Assembly (NCBI RefSeq): GCF_963678635.1
Contig: NC_087066.1
Coordinates: 48,085,129-48,149,128 of the forward strand
Reading direction: 5' to 3'
DNA: 64,000 bases
Source: Symsagittifera roscoffensis
Lineage: Eukaryota > Xenacoelomorpha > Acoela > Convolutidae
Below are positions 21,692-31,953 of the stretch, piece by piece. Below the pieces are notes generated by a model that was not told where the DNA came from, searched no databases, and saw only the letters and a program-made list of their open reading frames with translations. How positions within the stretch are numbered: the first letter of the stretch is position 1; each line of letters begins with the position of its first letter. Both the position numbers and the translations under genes were made by a program.

Positions 21692-23558
21692 CTGCAGACA
21701 GCTGATGTAGGTAGAGTTTAGATTCCTTTTGGCATTTTGTAAGAACGTTAGCTTCTCGGCTTGTGCATAGGTGCGGTCTTCGTCGTAAATCAACCCTTTC
21801 GTTTCTTTGATAAAACCGATTTTGGGTCTCTGCTCCAAAAACTTTTTGTTCACCACGACCGTTGCCTCCTCCAGACCCGAAACGAAAGGAAAAAGTGTTT
21901 GGTAATCAAGCGCCTCCGTAACGTTGATTTTGTACCAAAGTCGCACCAGCGGAACAAAGTGGAAAATTTGGGTGTCCTTCAAGCTGTTCAAAGCTCGATC
22001 CAAGTTGGAAATACTTTCCCCGGTTAGAAACTGACAACCGTCAAGACTGTGGACCCACTCTGCCCCATCGTCGAAGCCTTTGGCAGATGGATTCAAATAT
22101 CAAACACTGATCTTGACAATAGGAACTTCTTCGCCACTCTAAGCCCCCTTCCGCCGTCTTAACAACCCACCCCCTTCTCGACATACCCCATTTTCGATTG
22201 TCATTGAAATTTATCGGCTCTTAACCATTTTCCCCTACATTTGATTTTCTCCGTTTTGAAAAACTAACTTTACGTTGCCATAATATCATGAAAAATTGCA
22301 TGGTGAACAAACTAACTATTGTGAAAACATTTGTTCAGCATACTTTTTATTGTAAAATCACGCATTCAGCCGAAAAATTGAAAATTTGAGATGTGGGGAG
22401 GGGGGTGGAAAAGAACTGATTTATCGACCACCCGATTTATCGACCATTTTGAACAATTATGCTTAATACAATTAAACAAAAACTCGCAGTTTTAATTATG
22501 AAATAGAAAAAAAACCGTTTTTCACTTTGAAGGATATTTTGGCAGTGTCTGATATTGTAATTTATTGTCGCCTACTCATCTGCACTCCAATATTTCTGGC
22601 CCTGTCATTGTTCAAAGTCTCCTTTATCACTGCTGCAACGTCTTTCGAACTTGAAAAGGGGACAATGTGATACTTCTCCTGTTTTGACTGGATCAATTTC
22701 TCCAACCGCAATTCAGTGGTTTTGTTCATCACGCAGTAGATCACCCAGAAGCGTCTGGCAAACAACCAAAATCAGATGAAAATGTTAAGTTTCACCAAAC
22801 TTTTGGTCGACTTTTGTTAGTTGCGGGCAGTTATATTTAGTCCACAGTGCCCGAACAAACATCAATAAATTATTCGGAAGACGACATGTCACTAAGACGA
22901 ATACCGTTTTGATGGGACTTTAAGACGATAACCGTTTTGATGGGACTTTAAGACGACAATTTACGCAATTCTCCTCATTGTATTTCAGAGAAAAAGATTG
23001 ATTTCGCTTCCATTCGAACAGTTATGTTTTAATGTTCATTTGTCGTCTGAATGTTTTGTCGTCTTAATGTCATGTCGTCTGATTTACCTAGCACCTGAAT
23101 CGGTATCAGTCACTAACAGTCAGTTCTTAAGTATTTTGAAAATGTCAAAAAGGCTTTAACAGATGAGTCATTAGGAGTCGCCTAATTTCGTAAAAAAGGG
23201 ACACTTTCAAAATGCGTCAAAAAGCACACGACGATTAGAAAGTTCCTTACCTGAAGTTTGAAGGCAACGGCTCATGATTCAAAATGGCCTTCGTGTTTAG
23301 GTAAGTTTGGTCCTCAAAATGCATTGGTGGCAAATCGTTGCTTATTATACGAGTTAGATAAATCAATTTCTGACGAGATCCTTCAATCTTCTCTGGCTGA
23401 ATGAAAGATGACTTGAAATCTCTGCTCATTTTTACTACCAGCGGTTGCCCGATGTCCTTACGTGGCGTGTCCAGACGCACCCAATAAAGCAAGTTTAGCA
23501 TCAGCAACGCTGACACAAAGATAACTCTTGCAGCAAAAGATGATAGAAGTTTATTCAT
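21692..23558 (-). CDS. Membrane-anchored glycosyltransferase-like gene, three exons, 3' part not found
   Basis: Exon 1 (23558-23251) starts with MNKLLSS and a hydrophobic anchor (VIFVSALLMLNLLYW), giving a type II Golgi-type topology. Its donor is CAG|GTAAGG, phase 2. Exon 2 (22754-22576) begins after TTTGCCAG and has donor A|GTAGGC, phase 1. Exon 3 (22077-21692) begins after GCCAAAG and has donor CAG|GTTGTT, phase 0. All phases agree. Key segments are LTRIISNDLPPMHFEDQ, RFWVIYCVMNKT, EKYHIVPF, ARNIGVQM, GAEWVHSLDGCQF and RPKIGFIKE. They match my recollection of an uncharacterised glycosyltransferase-like family in bacteria and animals with ISNDLxxxHF, RFWVxNRI, YHxIPF and GAxWVxxLDGNC motifs. 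No donor sugar or acceptor can be assigned. The last exons should lie below 21.69 kb, where retroelement debris begins. The gene may be truncated or simply have a long intron. The exon 2/3 junction is the least certain. Confidence 0.6.
22879..23080. mobile_element. Small MITE-like element with AGACGACATG terminal inverted repeats
   Basis: The left end AGACGACATGTCACTAAGACGA and the right end (reverse complement AGACGACATGACATTAAGACGA) form terminal inverted repeats. Inside, a block containing TTTTGATGGGACTTTAAGAC is directly duplicated (about 22909 and 22936), and GTCGTCT words recur. It lies in intron 1 of the glycosyltransferase-like gene. A relic with the same words is at about 55258-55305. 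Confidence 0.6.
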
Positions 23559-23681
23559 TTTAAAATCATTCGTTGCTCTTAGCTTTGTAAACTCTTCACA
23601 TTGTACGTTGAGTTCTAAAGGGGGAGCATGCTAAAAAAGTATAACCAAGTTCACTAAAACATAACCAAGTTTACGTTTATA

Positions 23682-24421
23682 CAGCGCTGACTTTGAGCGC
23701 TGACTTTGCTGTTTTATTATCCGGACCAAATTTAAAACTAGAAAAAGCTAGAAATTTAAAACTAGAAATTTTAAAAAGCTAGAAGCGTTTTAAAAAGCTA
23801 GAAATTGAAAACGCCTTTTTCTAAAATTGAGCTGTATTTAGGTAAAACTGATGTTGACAAAACTTGCTAGTATTTCAGCAGAATTAATATGGTACAACTT
23901 TTTTGTGCTCAAAAATGTATGTCAAAAATGGATCACTTTTGGCTTTTTTGATCAATCAAAAACTACGCCAAAACTACTGGATTGATCAAAGTTAGCCTCT
24001 TATGTAACAAACTTTAAGCTGGGTATGCTTTCCAAAACGTTTTATATTTTAATTAATTTTTGTTTGATAGACAAAAAAGGTTGTTTTTACTATATAAAAC
24101 AATTCTTTTTAAACAATTTTTGTCATTTTTTGGAGAGTCTACCCTTCTTAATACTTTGGCTACGTTAGAGGCTCACTTTTATATAATGATGTCAGTGATC
24201 AACCAAGTAGTTTTGGCATCATCCTTGAATGACTAAAAGAAGCACAAATTAATTTTTTGGGTTAAAAGTTTGGGCCAGAATATCGCAAAACAAATTCCAA
24301 AACCATATTAATTCTACTTAAATTCTAAGAAAATTTTGTCTTCATAATTTTTTTACCTATTTCAACGCGTTCTAAATTTTTAGTTTAATGCGCTTTGTCC
24401 GGATAATTCAAATCAGCACTG
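23682..24421. mobile_element. Non-autonomous pogo/Tigger-like DNA transposon
   Basis: The ends CAGCGCTGACTTTG...TTATCCGGACCAAA and (reverse complement) CAGTGCTGATTTGAATTATC/CGGACAAAG form inverted repeats flanked by TA on both sides (23680-23681 and 24422-24423), the pogo/Tc1-mariner target duplication. TATCCGGA near the ends is typical of many pogo-like elements. An inner inverted repeat (GCCAAAACTACTGGATTGATCA near 23968, its partner near 24203) makes the element partly fold-back. No transposase ORF is present. Confidence 0.6.
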
Positions 24422-24475
24422 TACACTTCTTCCCATGAAGGTGGTTTTGACCAATATCAATATCATTAGCGGACT

Positions 24476-24682
24476 TAGGGGGAGGGGTGTGGGTGCGACG
24501 CCTCTCGCCTCAGGGATTCGAGGGGCAGCTAATTTTGATTAACTAATTTTGAGGTGGCAGCGTCTAAAGTGCTTAAAAACGCCTCATTTGGCATGTTTTT
24601 CTTTCAAGGGTATTTTCAGCGCTTTAGGAGAGCTCAGAAAATCAATTTAGTCAACGCTAAAAAAAGGTCGATAAAAGATGCG
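24476..24682. mobile_element. Truncated copy of the MITE found in the 888-bp array
   Basis: It matches the array units from GGGGAGGGGTGTGGGTGCGA through GGTCGATAAAAGATGCG and then stops exactly where the BEL/Pao LTR starts. The remainder of the MITE (AATGTTTTTTGAAAGTCC...) is absent at the far side of the BEL element. Confidence 0.75.
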
Positions 24683-24830
24683 TATTCAAGACAATTTGAT
24701 GATCATATCTTGAATGTCACTTTGTTGAAGTCAAATTTATTACTCATTAGTTCGGAACAAATCATGCTATTATTAAAAGATTTTACCGCATTTTTCTTTA
24801 ATTCATGTGAGACAATTCATGTCATGAATA
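24683..24830 (-). repeat. 3' LTR of the BEL/Pao element
   Basis: 148 bp with TATTCA...TGAATA termini, about 98% identical by eye to 31806-31953. The sequence just inside it is pyrimidine-rich on the element's coding strand (the purine run CGGGGGAGGGAG is on the other strand), so an ordinary polypurine tract is not seen immediately beside it. A purine-rich AAAAAAGAAGAT lies about 100 bp further in. Confidence 0.75.
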
Positions 24831-24924
24831 TCCTCGGGGGAGGGAGATCTTATTTGGAACCGAAGGGGAAGGAGTTGAGCCAAGTTTTTTTTGTTGTTGT
24901 TGTAGTAATACAATTAAAGTGGTC

Positions 24925-26757
24925 TTAAATCTTCTTTTTTGGGGTTACGAGGGCAAGTTTCACCGCTGGTCTTGTTAAAGTACCTAGGGCTGTTTTCAGT
25001 TTACACGAGCGCGCGATGCCATCCGAGCCGGTAAAAACTTCTAACACTCGACCCAGTGGCCAGATGCCTCGTGGTGTAAAGTCCTCAAGTATCCACACGA
25101 GGTCATCCTTTTCGAGTGGTTCCTCGGGTTGCGTCCATTTAGTCCTTCTGATGAGAGTCGGAGCGTACTCTTTAAGTAGACGCCTCCAGAAGCTGTCAAG
25201 TCTATCTTTTGCTCGCTTCCAGGACTTGTTTGACAGTTTACTGGTAGATGCTTCGTAGAAGGCTGCTGCTGGAGCGTAGACGAATGGACGACCCATTAAG
25301 AAGTGGTTGGGTGTTAGTGGAAGGTCGTCGTCAAGGTCGCTACTGACATGAGTTAGCGGACGTGAGTTGAGGATTGCCTCGGTCTCGGCTACGATAGTAG
25401 CAAATAGATCTCTTGATAGTCGATCAGAACCGAGATTTAGTAAGAATGCTCGTTTTATTAATGAGACGAGTCGCTCCCACACGCCGCCAAAATGGGGGGC
25501 AGCCGGAGGATTTAGGCTCCATTCAACATTGTGGATTTGTAGCGTTTCAGTTAGGGTGGTTTCGTTGAAGTTGATTGGTTCTGAGCGTAGTTGTTTACGC
25601 GCGCCGACGAAGTAAGTAGCGTTGTCAGAGATTAAAAGCTTAGGTGTGCCTCTCCTAGCAATAAAACGTCTAATTGCCGTTATACAGTTGTTCGTAGTAA
25701 GGTTGTCTGTCGATTCCAGGTGAACCGCGCGAGTAGAGAGGCATGTGAAGAGGCAAATATAGCTTTTTTCAGTTGTATCCTTTGTTGCTATGTAGAATGG
25801 CCCGATATAGTTAATTCCTGTGTTTTTGAACGGAAATGGGTCGTCAGACGGATCGTCGAAACGAGTTGGCGGCAAGTCGGCCATGAGTGGATGTAGCCCT
25901 TTGCCTTGGAATCTTCTGCAGAGAAAGCAGTTATGTCTTCTCTGTCTGAGTGTTTTTCGGAGCCCAATGATGACAAAACTTTGTTGCAGGTAGTTGCGAA
26001 TGTGCTCAGTGCCGTGGTGCATGCAGCGGCGATGAGCGCTCTCGATCATCATACGCACAATTGGGTCCTTTGCGTTAAGAATTATTGGATACTTTGTTGC
26101 GTCCGGTAAAGGTGAGTTTCGTAGTCGTCCTCGCGCGCGAATAACACCGTTGTCGAGAAAAGGTGACAGCTGTTGCAGTTTGTCTTTGTTTTCAACTTGT
26201 TGCTTGGTTCGTAGTTGATTGTAGATGTCACCAAAGGTTTCTTGCTGGGACTGTTGATAAAGGAGGAGCTTAGCTTTTTCTAGGTCTTCCATAGTGGTAG
26301 AACGTTTGCCGTTTCCCTTAAGTGTATCGACAAAAACTATAACCCGAGCTGTGACCCGAACTAATCGAAACCAATCTGAAAACCTGGAAGAATCGATTAA
26401 GGGTGTAGTTGAGGGGCTAACCGTTGTAGCATTACTTTGTTCCATTATTTCGTTGGTCCCCCAAATAGGCTCATTGTTGAGTAGAAATTGTGGTGCATCC
26501 AACCAGAGCTTTGCTACGTCTTTAAGTTCAATTCCTCGTGTAGCACTGTCTGCTGGGTTGAGTCTACCAGGTATGTGTTTCCATTGTTCGGCTTTGCATA
26601 AAGTAAGTATTTCACCAACTCTGTTTGCGCAGTAAGTTTTCAGTTTACCAGGTGAAGCGATCCAGGACAAAACAGTAGTGCTATCCGTCCAAAAGTGAGT
26701 GGAGTGGGGCTTTAATCGCATTTCATCAGTAGCGAACTTGCATAGCCGAGCACCCAT
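24925..26757 (-). pseudogene. BEL/Pao RNase H and integrase part of pol
   Basis: The 610-residue frame begins just after LELQA of the preceding RT frame, from which it is separated by a frameshift. RNase H features such as THFWTDSTTVLSWI come first. Integrase follows with an HHCC finger (HRRCMHHGTEH ... NCFLCRRF), a core with ISDNATYFVGA (second Asp) and GVWERL (Glu), and the typical BEL C-terminus (LNSRPLTH, LTPNHFLMGR, GRVLEVFTGSDGIARS). The first catalytic Asp, expected in GIDY or GVDY, is Asn (GINYIGPF, codon 25812-25810), so this integrase should be inactive. It ends at PKKKI with a stop at 24925. Confidence 0.9.
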
Positions 26758-28360
26758 AAGGGCCGGCTTGTAATTCCAGTTTAGGAATGCTCTCTTGATT
26801 CAGTGGTGCTACCTTTGTTCTGCCAATCAAGAAAGTAGCGTGTATGCCAGAGCTACAAGCAGTTCGGAAGTAGATGCACGTAGCCATTGCGTCTTGCGAC
26901 GCGTCGCAGAAAATATGAAGCTGTATATCACTAGGTGACAGCTGTGGACCAAGTAAGCGCGGCAGTCTAACAGGGGGTACTTGTTTGCATTGGTCAACCC
27001 ATTTGTCAATTATCGGAACAAAGTCACTGGGCACAGTTTCGTCCCAAGAGATACCAGACTTCCACAAGTTTTGCAGAAGAATTTTGAGTTTTATGACAAA
27101 CGCCGCTAGGATGCCTAAGGGGTCGAAAACCCTTGCTACTGTAGAGAGAACTGTTCGGAGTGTAGATGATGTAGTATTATTTAGCTTGGTTGTTGGTTGC
27201 ACGAACATCGTATCGTCAGTTGTGTCCCATTTGACACCCAGAACACGATGCACTGTAGCATTAGTAGAAACTTCGCCTCCATCAATGGAGTAGATCGCGT
27301 CATTAGTGTTAGATACGAACTTAGTTAGGTTGAATCCCCCCTGTCTTAGGGAGGATTTTAGTTGCGTAGTAGAGTCTCTAGCCTCGTGTGTCGTGTTGAA
27401 CGAGTGAACGAAGTCGTCCATGTAAAAGCTTTTGTGAAGCAGTTGAGCAATACTGGGTTTGGTTATGCAGTAAACGGCAGCTGTTTGATGAAGCGCAAAG
27501 ATGGCAATGGATGGTGAGCATTTTGCACCAAAGATAAGTCGCGTGTATTGGTTTTGTTTGATACCATTTTTAGTAGGCCAAAGGAAGCGAAGCGCATTTT
27601 GATCTTCATCTTTAATACCTATTTGCATAAACATACCTTCATTATCCGCTGATACAGCCACAGGTTTTTCCCGGAATCGAAGTAGAAGTCCAAACATGTT
27701 GTTCAGGAGGTCAGGTCCAGTTTCGAGGCAAGAGTTCAGCGAGACGCCTTTGTACGTTGAGGCGGCGTTGGCCACTCTGCGTACCTTTCCGGGCTTGTTT
27801 GGATTAGTTACAGGGTGATGTGGGAGGTACCAAAGTAATTCAGGTTGTGGGTATTGGAAAGTAACGGGCTTGACGTAGTTATTTTCCAGGTCGGTAGTAA
27901 GCGATTTCTCATAGAGTTGCATGAATTCAGGGTCTTTTCTGAGCCGTTTTTGTAGCGATAGCAGTTGAGCTTTAGCTACCGGATAATTGTTTGGCAATTT
28001 TATTTCGTTTATCCAGAGCAGATTTATTTTGTAGCGATCTCCATCGTGCTCAATACTTTTTTCCATAAATCTTAGTTGTCGTTTGCTTTTATCAGAGTAT
28101 GTAGCTTTGTTATCTTCCTGGATGCCTGATCCTTCTACTTTCCAGAAATTTTCCACTAATTCAGTGAGATTAGCGTCTTCTTGATCATTTAAGTCAATGA
28201 AGTTAGTTGAGTGTGAACTTGGTCCGGAACTATTAGATTTCTGGTTGAGTGGGCCAGTGATCGTCCAACCTAGTAGGTTTTTTACAGCGTAGGGGGTGCC
28301 TGTAGGACCTTTTCTGATATCGCGCTCCGCTATATTCCAGAAAGCATCTACGCCAAGCAA
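26726..28360 (-). pseudogene. BEL/Pao reverse transcriptase
   Basis: This frame (open upstream to about 28430) opens with GDNTVQILLGVDAFWNI, the conserved end of the BEL protease/linker region. It continues with RT blocks WYLPHHPVTNPNKPGKVR, SLNSCLETGPDLLNNM, ADNEGMFMQI and the catalytic FYMDDFVHSF (nt about 27430-27400). RNase H begins with HIFCDASQDAMATCIYF. The frame is lost at LELQAG, where the next frame continues, so an indel lies at about 26757. The RT catalytic Asp pair is intact. Confidence 0.9.
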
Positions 28361-28380
28361 TATTTGAACTGTGTTGTCGC

Positions 28381-28812
28381 CTAGTTCAGGAAAGTTGACA
28401 TGTCGAAGGTGATTGTAGAGTGAGCACGTTTGTTAAGGTTGTTTGCGTCGATAGCGTCAAAACTCAGAGCTTCAACTGAATAGACTGATTGTAGGGTGAA
28501 AGTAGGTTTTGTAGCGTTATGTGGTCCGATACTAAGCCGGACCAGCGAGGAAGACACTTTGTCGTTACTGAAAGCACCTCGTACGCTAAGCTGTAGTTGT
28601 TGGCTTGGTTTGCACTGAAGTGTTTCAGCTGTTTTGCTGAGGATATATGAGCAGCTGCTGCAGTTGTCGAGTATGGCGTAGCAATCTAGTTTGATGCCAT
28701 TGTTAAACAGTGTTACCGGCATAAATTGTAACTGATTTCTGATGTTGTTTGTATTTTGGATTGGATCCTCAGCTTGTTCCGAGGGCTTGGTTACTGTAGT
28801 GCCAAGCTGCAT
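28381..28812 (-). pseudogene. BEL/Pao aspartic protease region (A17-like)
   Basis: It is in the same frame as gag, with MQLGTT at the start and YAILDNCSSCSYILSKTAET, where LDNCSS occupies the active-site position of BEL proteases (often LDxGS/LDSGS). The frame ends at TAG (28383-28381), while the true continuation (NHLRHVNFPELGDN) is in another frame. A one- or two-base indel therefore lies near 28425-28440. Confidence 0.75.
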
Positions 28813-28911
28813 GTTATTTGATTTTCGGTTGTGCGTTTGAAACGGTTTTTTGTCGATGTGTAGAGTTGAATGGTGTTTCCCTCCGCAGTTGTTGATGAAA
28901 CATCGCTTAGA

Positions 28912-30684
28912 CTATGTGCATTCACTAAATCTGTGTTGGCCTAAGCAGTTGAAGCACAGCTTATGTTGCTTCACCAGCTCTGCCCGTTGATCTACGGGAA
29001 GTTTCAAAACGTCCGGACATTTTCCAACGTAGTGAACTTGGTTATCTATTGAACATGTTAAAGTTGTTGGTCTTGCTGATATGCCTGAAGATTTGTCGTA
29101 GTTTTGCCTGGACATAAAAGTAAATTGGTTGGGTCGGCTGTCGGGTTGTTGTTGCTTCATAGGTTGGCGATTTCGTCCCGCTCGGTTTGGAGTCGACGGG
29201 TCTATGTCCAGGTTCTCGCATGCTCGCGAGTAGTTATTGAGGTACTGCGTCAAGTCTTTGAGTGTAGCATAATCGAGATCGTGCAGCACGCAGTGTTCTT
29301 CCCACTTCATTAGTAGAGTTACTGGGAGTTTTGATCGAGCAAGTCGAGTCAGGTTACTAGAATTTAGATCAGCGGTGTAGCCGTTGTGTTCGAAGTTGTG
29401 GATTAGTTTCCGTAGGAAAGCAGCGTATCTTATGAAACCCTGTGGTTCGCTTAGTATCAATTTGTCAAACTTTTCAAGTTCCCTGATGAACGCTGACACC
29501 ACATATTTTGGGTTACCGTATCTACGCACTAATTCAAGTATTGCCTGTTCATACTGAGAAGAATTGGTTCCGTAGCTCTCTATTAAAGATTTAGCATTAT
29601 CAGTGCATAATGACTGCAAGTAAGTTATTTTTTCAACCGGGCTTAGGCATGGGTTGTTGCCAATCGCAGTCTGGAAGAGTTCGAACCAGTTGTACCACTC
29701 CAGTGGGTTGCCGTCAAACTTTTGTAGTTTTATATCTGGCAATTTGAATCCTTTCAAACTGTAGTTGATGGCAGTGGTCGGATGACTGGTAGTGTGGTTG
29801 GTGATTTGTCTTTGTTCATTATCGAAAAGGCTGTTGCGTTGTTGTTCGTGTGGTTGTAGGATAGTCCTATGATGGTCGTTAAAGTGGTTGGTAACGAACT
29901 GTTCAGATGTAGTAGCAGGACTATTTGCAATTGAAGTTGTTAGCAGACCATATCGATTATTGCCAGTTGACATCTGGGCTTCAAGTCTTGAGTTGTCGTT
30001 CCAAATGTGATTTTCATTGGAAACTGGTGGAGGCGAGAAGTTGTATCGTAGTGGAGCTCAAAAGTTGAAAGTACACGGGTTTGCAGACGGCGAGACTGAT
30101 CTGAAATCAGTTGTAGAAGTAGTGATGACACCGTTGACTGTCTGATCCATAGCTCTGTTGGTTCCCGGTAGAGGTGGGAAACTGTAGCGTTGGGGAGCGT
30201 CTAAGTCGAATGTACTCAAGCCGTAGGTGGATGTGTAAGTTGAGAAGTCGGCAGCCGTAGTACTGATGAAGTTGTTGGCCAAGTTTTCAGTAGTATTTGA
30301 GCTTCCTACTGGTACACTAGCTGTTGCAGATGTGCCTTGCACTCTAAGTGGGCTGTTAGACCTTGTGGAAACTGAACCATCGTTTGTTAAGACCTTTTCG
30401 TATTTTCTAACATTGATTAGTAGGTCGCACTTTCGTTTTCGTAGCGTTGAAGCAGTGTTGAGGCAGTCTTGTGCTTCTTGAGTAGAAAACGCGGCTAAGT
30501 CGTCTGCGAGCGTATCAAGCAGATCAAAACAAGTGGTTATCTCCTCAAAACTGAGTTTAACGTACTCGATTTCGCTTGAGTTGGCTATTTGCCTCGTTAC
30601 TTCTTCCTCAAGCTCCTCGAAAGTACTGTAGCGGCGTCTCCATTGATTGAGTAGCTGTTGTAAGGTCGGCTTTGTTGGAGCCAT
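28912..30684 (-). pseudogene. BEL/Pao gag, interrupted by TGA
   Basis: The start at 30684 (MAPTKPTLQQLLNQWRRRYS) opens a coiled-coil-like N-terminus, then a Ser/Thr-rich stretch. The frame meets TGA at 30060-30058, continues open, and reaches the BEL capsid signature (LPDIKLQKFDGNPLEWYNW, RRYGNPKYVVSAFIRELEKF). The zinc knuckle CFNCLGQHRFSEC (C-x2-C-x3-H-x4-C) is followed by TAG (28914-28912), after which the same frame continues with the second finger (RCFINNCGGKHHSTLH). Both stops stand where a sense codon is expected. Confidence 0.85.
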
Positions 30685-31479
30685 TCAAGAAAGTAGTACA
30701 AAGAGTAGAAAATATGTATTAAAAGTTTACGAGCTCGGATGGCAGCGATCGCAAAGTAGTTCCGGTAATGAAGCTTTTATTTTGAGCTTTCTCAAGGTTT
30801 TTACTATAAGTTACGTTTAATTTTTTGTTAAAGTCAACCAGCCAGAGGGTTAACCCGGTGGTTAATGAAACAAAGTGAGCTACAGCTCACGCAGTTATGA
30901 GCTTTTTAGTTATGGTTAAGGACTAAGCGGTGAAACTTTCTTCTTTTCTTTTTTAAGAGTTCAAATGAGTTTGAAAAATTTTGAGACTTTCAAAATTTTT
31001 GTAAAACTTTTGTAGATGTGGCTAGTAAAACCTTTTTTAGATATGGGTTTAAAGAAAACGTTGGCCTTTGAAAATTCGCAGCAGCTAGTTTTGGGCTAAA
31101 AGATTTTGGCTATCGGGTTTTGGCTATCAGTATTTTTTTTTGTGTGTTTAGGTACTAACTTAATACCCCGAGGATTAAAATCAAATTGACCAATTCAGCA
31201 CTAAGATTTCACATTGGAGGTTGTAGATTTCGTAAAAAAAAACTGTACGAAAGCTTAGCACAATTAAAAAATCTAGCACAGTGTGGGTTTTGGCTGACAA
31301 GTACAAGCACAATGATTTATGATTGAGGGGGAGATTTACTGAAAATTTTATTCAGGCCTGTTTTTTTTTCAGTTTTTGGTCTAGAAGTTTTGTAGATTGA
31401 CTATAGTTTTCAAGCATAAGCACAAAATGGATGTGAAAAAAATGTTTTTGAAATGGATCTAGCCTGACTTGGCACTTGA

Positions 31480-31704
31480 GGTAGACCGGCACTTGGGCTC
31501 TGACTATGGCACTTTTGGTAGACCGGCACTTGGGCTCTGACTATGGTACTTGGTAGACCGGCACTTGGGCTCTGACTATGGCACTTGGTAGACCGGCACT
31601 TGGGCTCTGACTATGGCACTTGGTAGACCGGCACTTGGGCTCTGACTATGGCACTTTTGGTAGATTGGCACTTGGGCTCTGATTATGGCACTTGAGGTAG
31701 AACC
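31480..31704 (-). repeat. Minisatellite of 35-37 bp units in the BEL leader
   Basis: About six units start at 31480, 31517, 31552, 31586, 31622 and 31658, each beginning GGTAGACCGGCACTTGGGCT and containing CTGACTATGGCACTT. Units differ by a TTTT/TT length change. On the minus strand they can be read as about 12-residue peptide repeats (RAQVPVYQ), but the stretch lies upstream of gag and no long frame is kept. Confidence 0.9.
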
Positions 31705-31789
31705 GCTGGTTGGGTCCTGGGCTGCGCCTTGAAGTTGAGGGGGGCTGAGTTGTCCCTGTTGACTTACTGTAGACTTCGATATCTTTTTC

Positions 31790-31803
31790 AATTTTGGTCG
31801 CCA
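31790..31803 (-). promoter_or_regulatory. Candidate primer-binding site of the BEL/Pao element
   Basis: On the minus strand TGGCGACCAAAATTG starts two bases after the 5' LTR end. TGGCGACC is the start of primer-binding sites complementary to the 3' end of tRNA-Arg used by several insect LTR elements. Complementarity beyond eight bases is not evident. Confidence 0.45.
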
Positions 31804-31805
31804 AA

Positions 31806-31953
31806 TATTCAAGACAGTTTGATGAACATATCTTGAATGTCACTTTGTTGAAGTCAAATTTATTACTCATTAGTTCGGAACAAATCATGCTATTATTAAA
31901 AGATTTTACCGCATTTTTCTTTAACTCATGTGAGACAATTCATGTCATGAATA
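31806..31953 (-). repeat. 5' LTR of the BEL/Pao element
   Basis: 148 bp, paired with 24683-24830. Immediately outside, CGCATC on this side and GATGCG on the other side are reverse complements rather than a direct target-site duplication. Confidence 0.75.

Larger units (their letters stand above)
24683..31953 (-). mobile_element. BEL/Pao LTR retrotransposon, nearly complete but with broken frames
   Basis: Direct repeats of 148 bp at 24683-24830 and 31806-31953 (about 3 differences) flank a minus-strand gag, protease, RT, RNase H and integrase in BEL/Pao order. A TGG-starting primer-binding-like site lies beside the 5' LTR. The coding region is interrupted by in-frame TGA (30060-30058) and TAG (28914-28912) and by shifts near 28430 and 26750. 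There is no env. Confidence 0.9.

Noticed and set aside
24554-24928. 124-codon + ORF
   Set aside because: Crosses the MITE fragment and the BEL LTR; chimeric and without motif.
31480-31704. Possible CRISPR-like regular repeats
   Set aside because: Units are directly adjacent with no unique spacers; this is a minisatellite in a eukaryotic retroelement.
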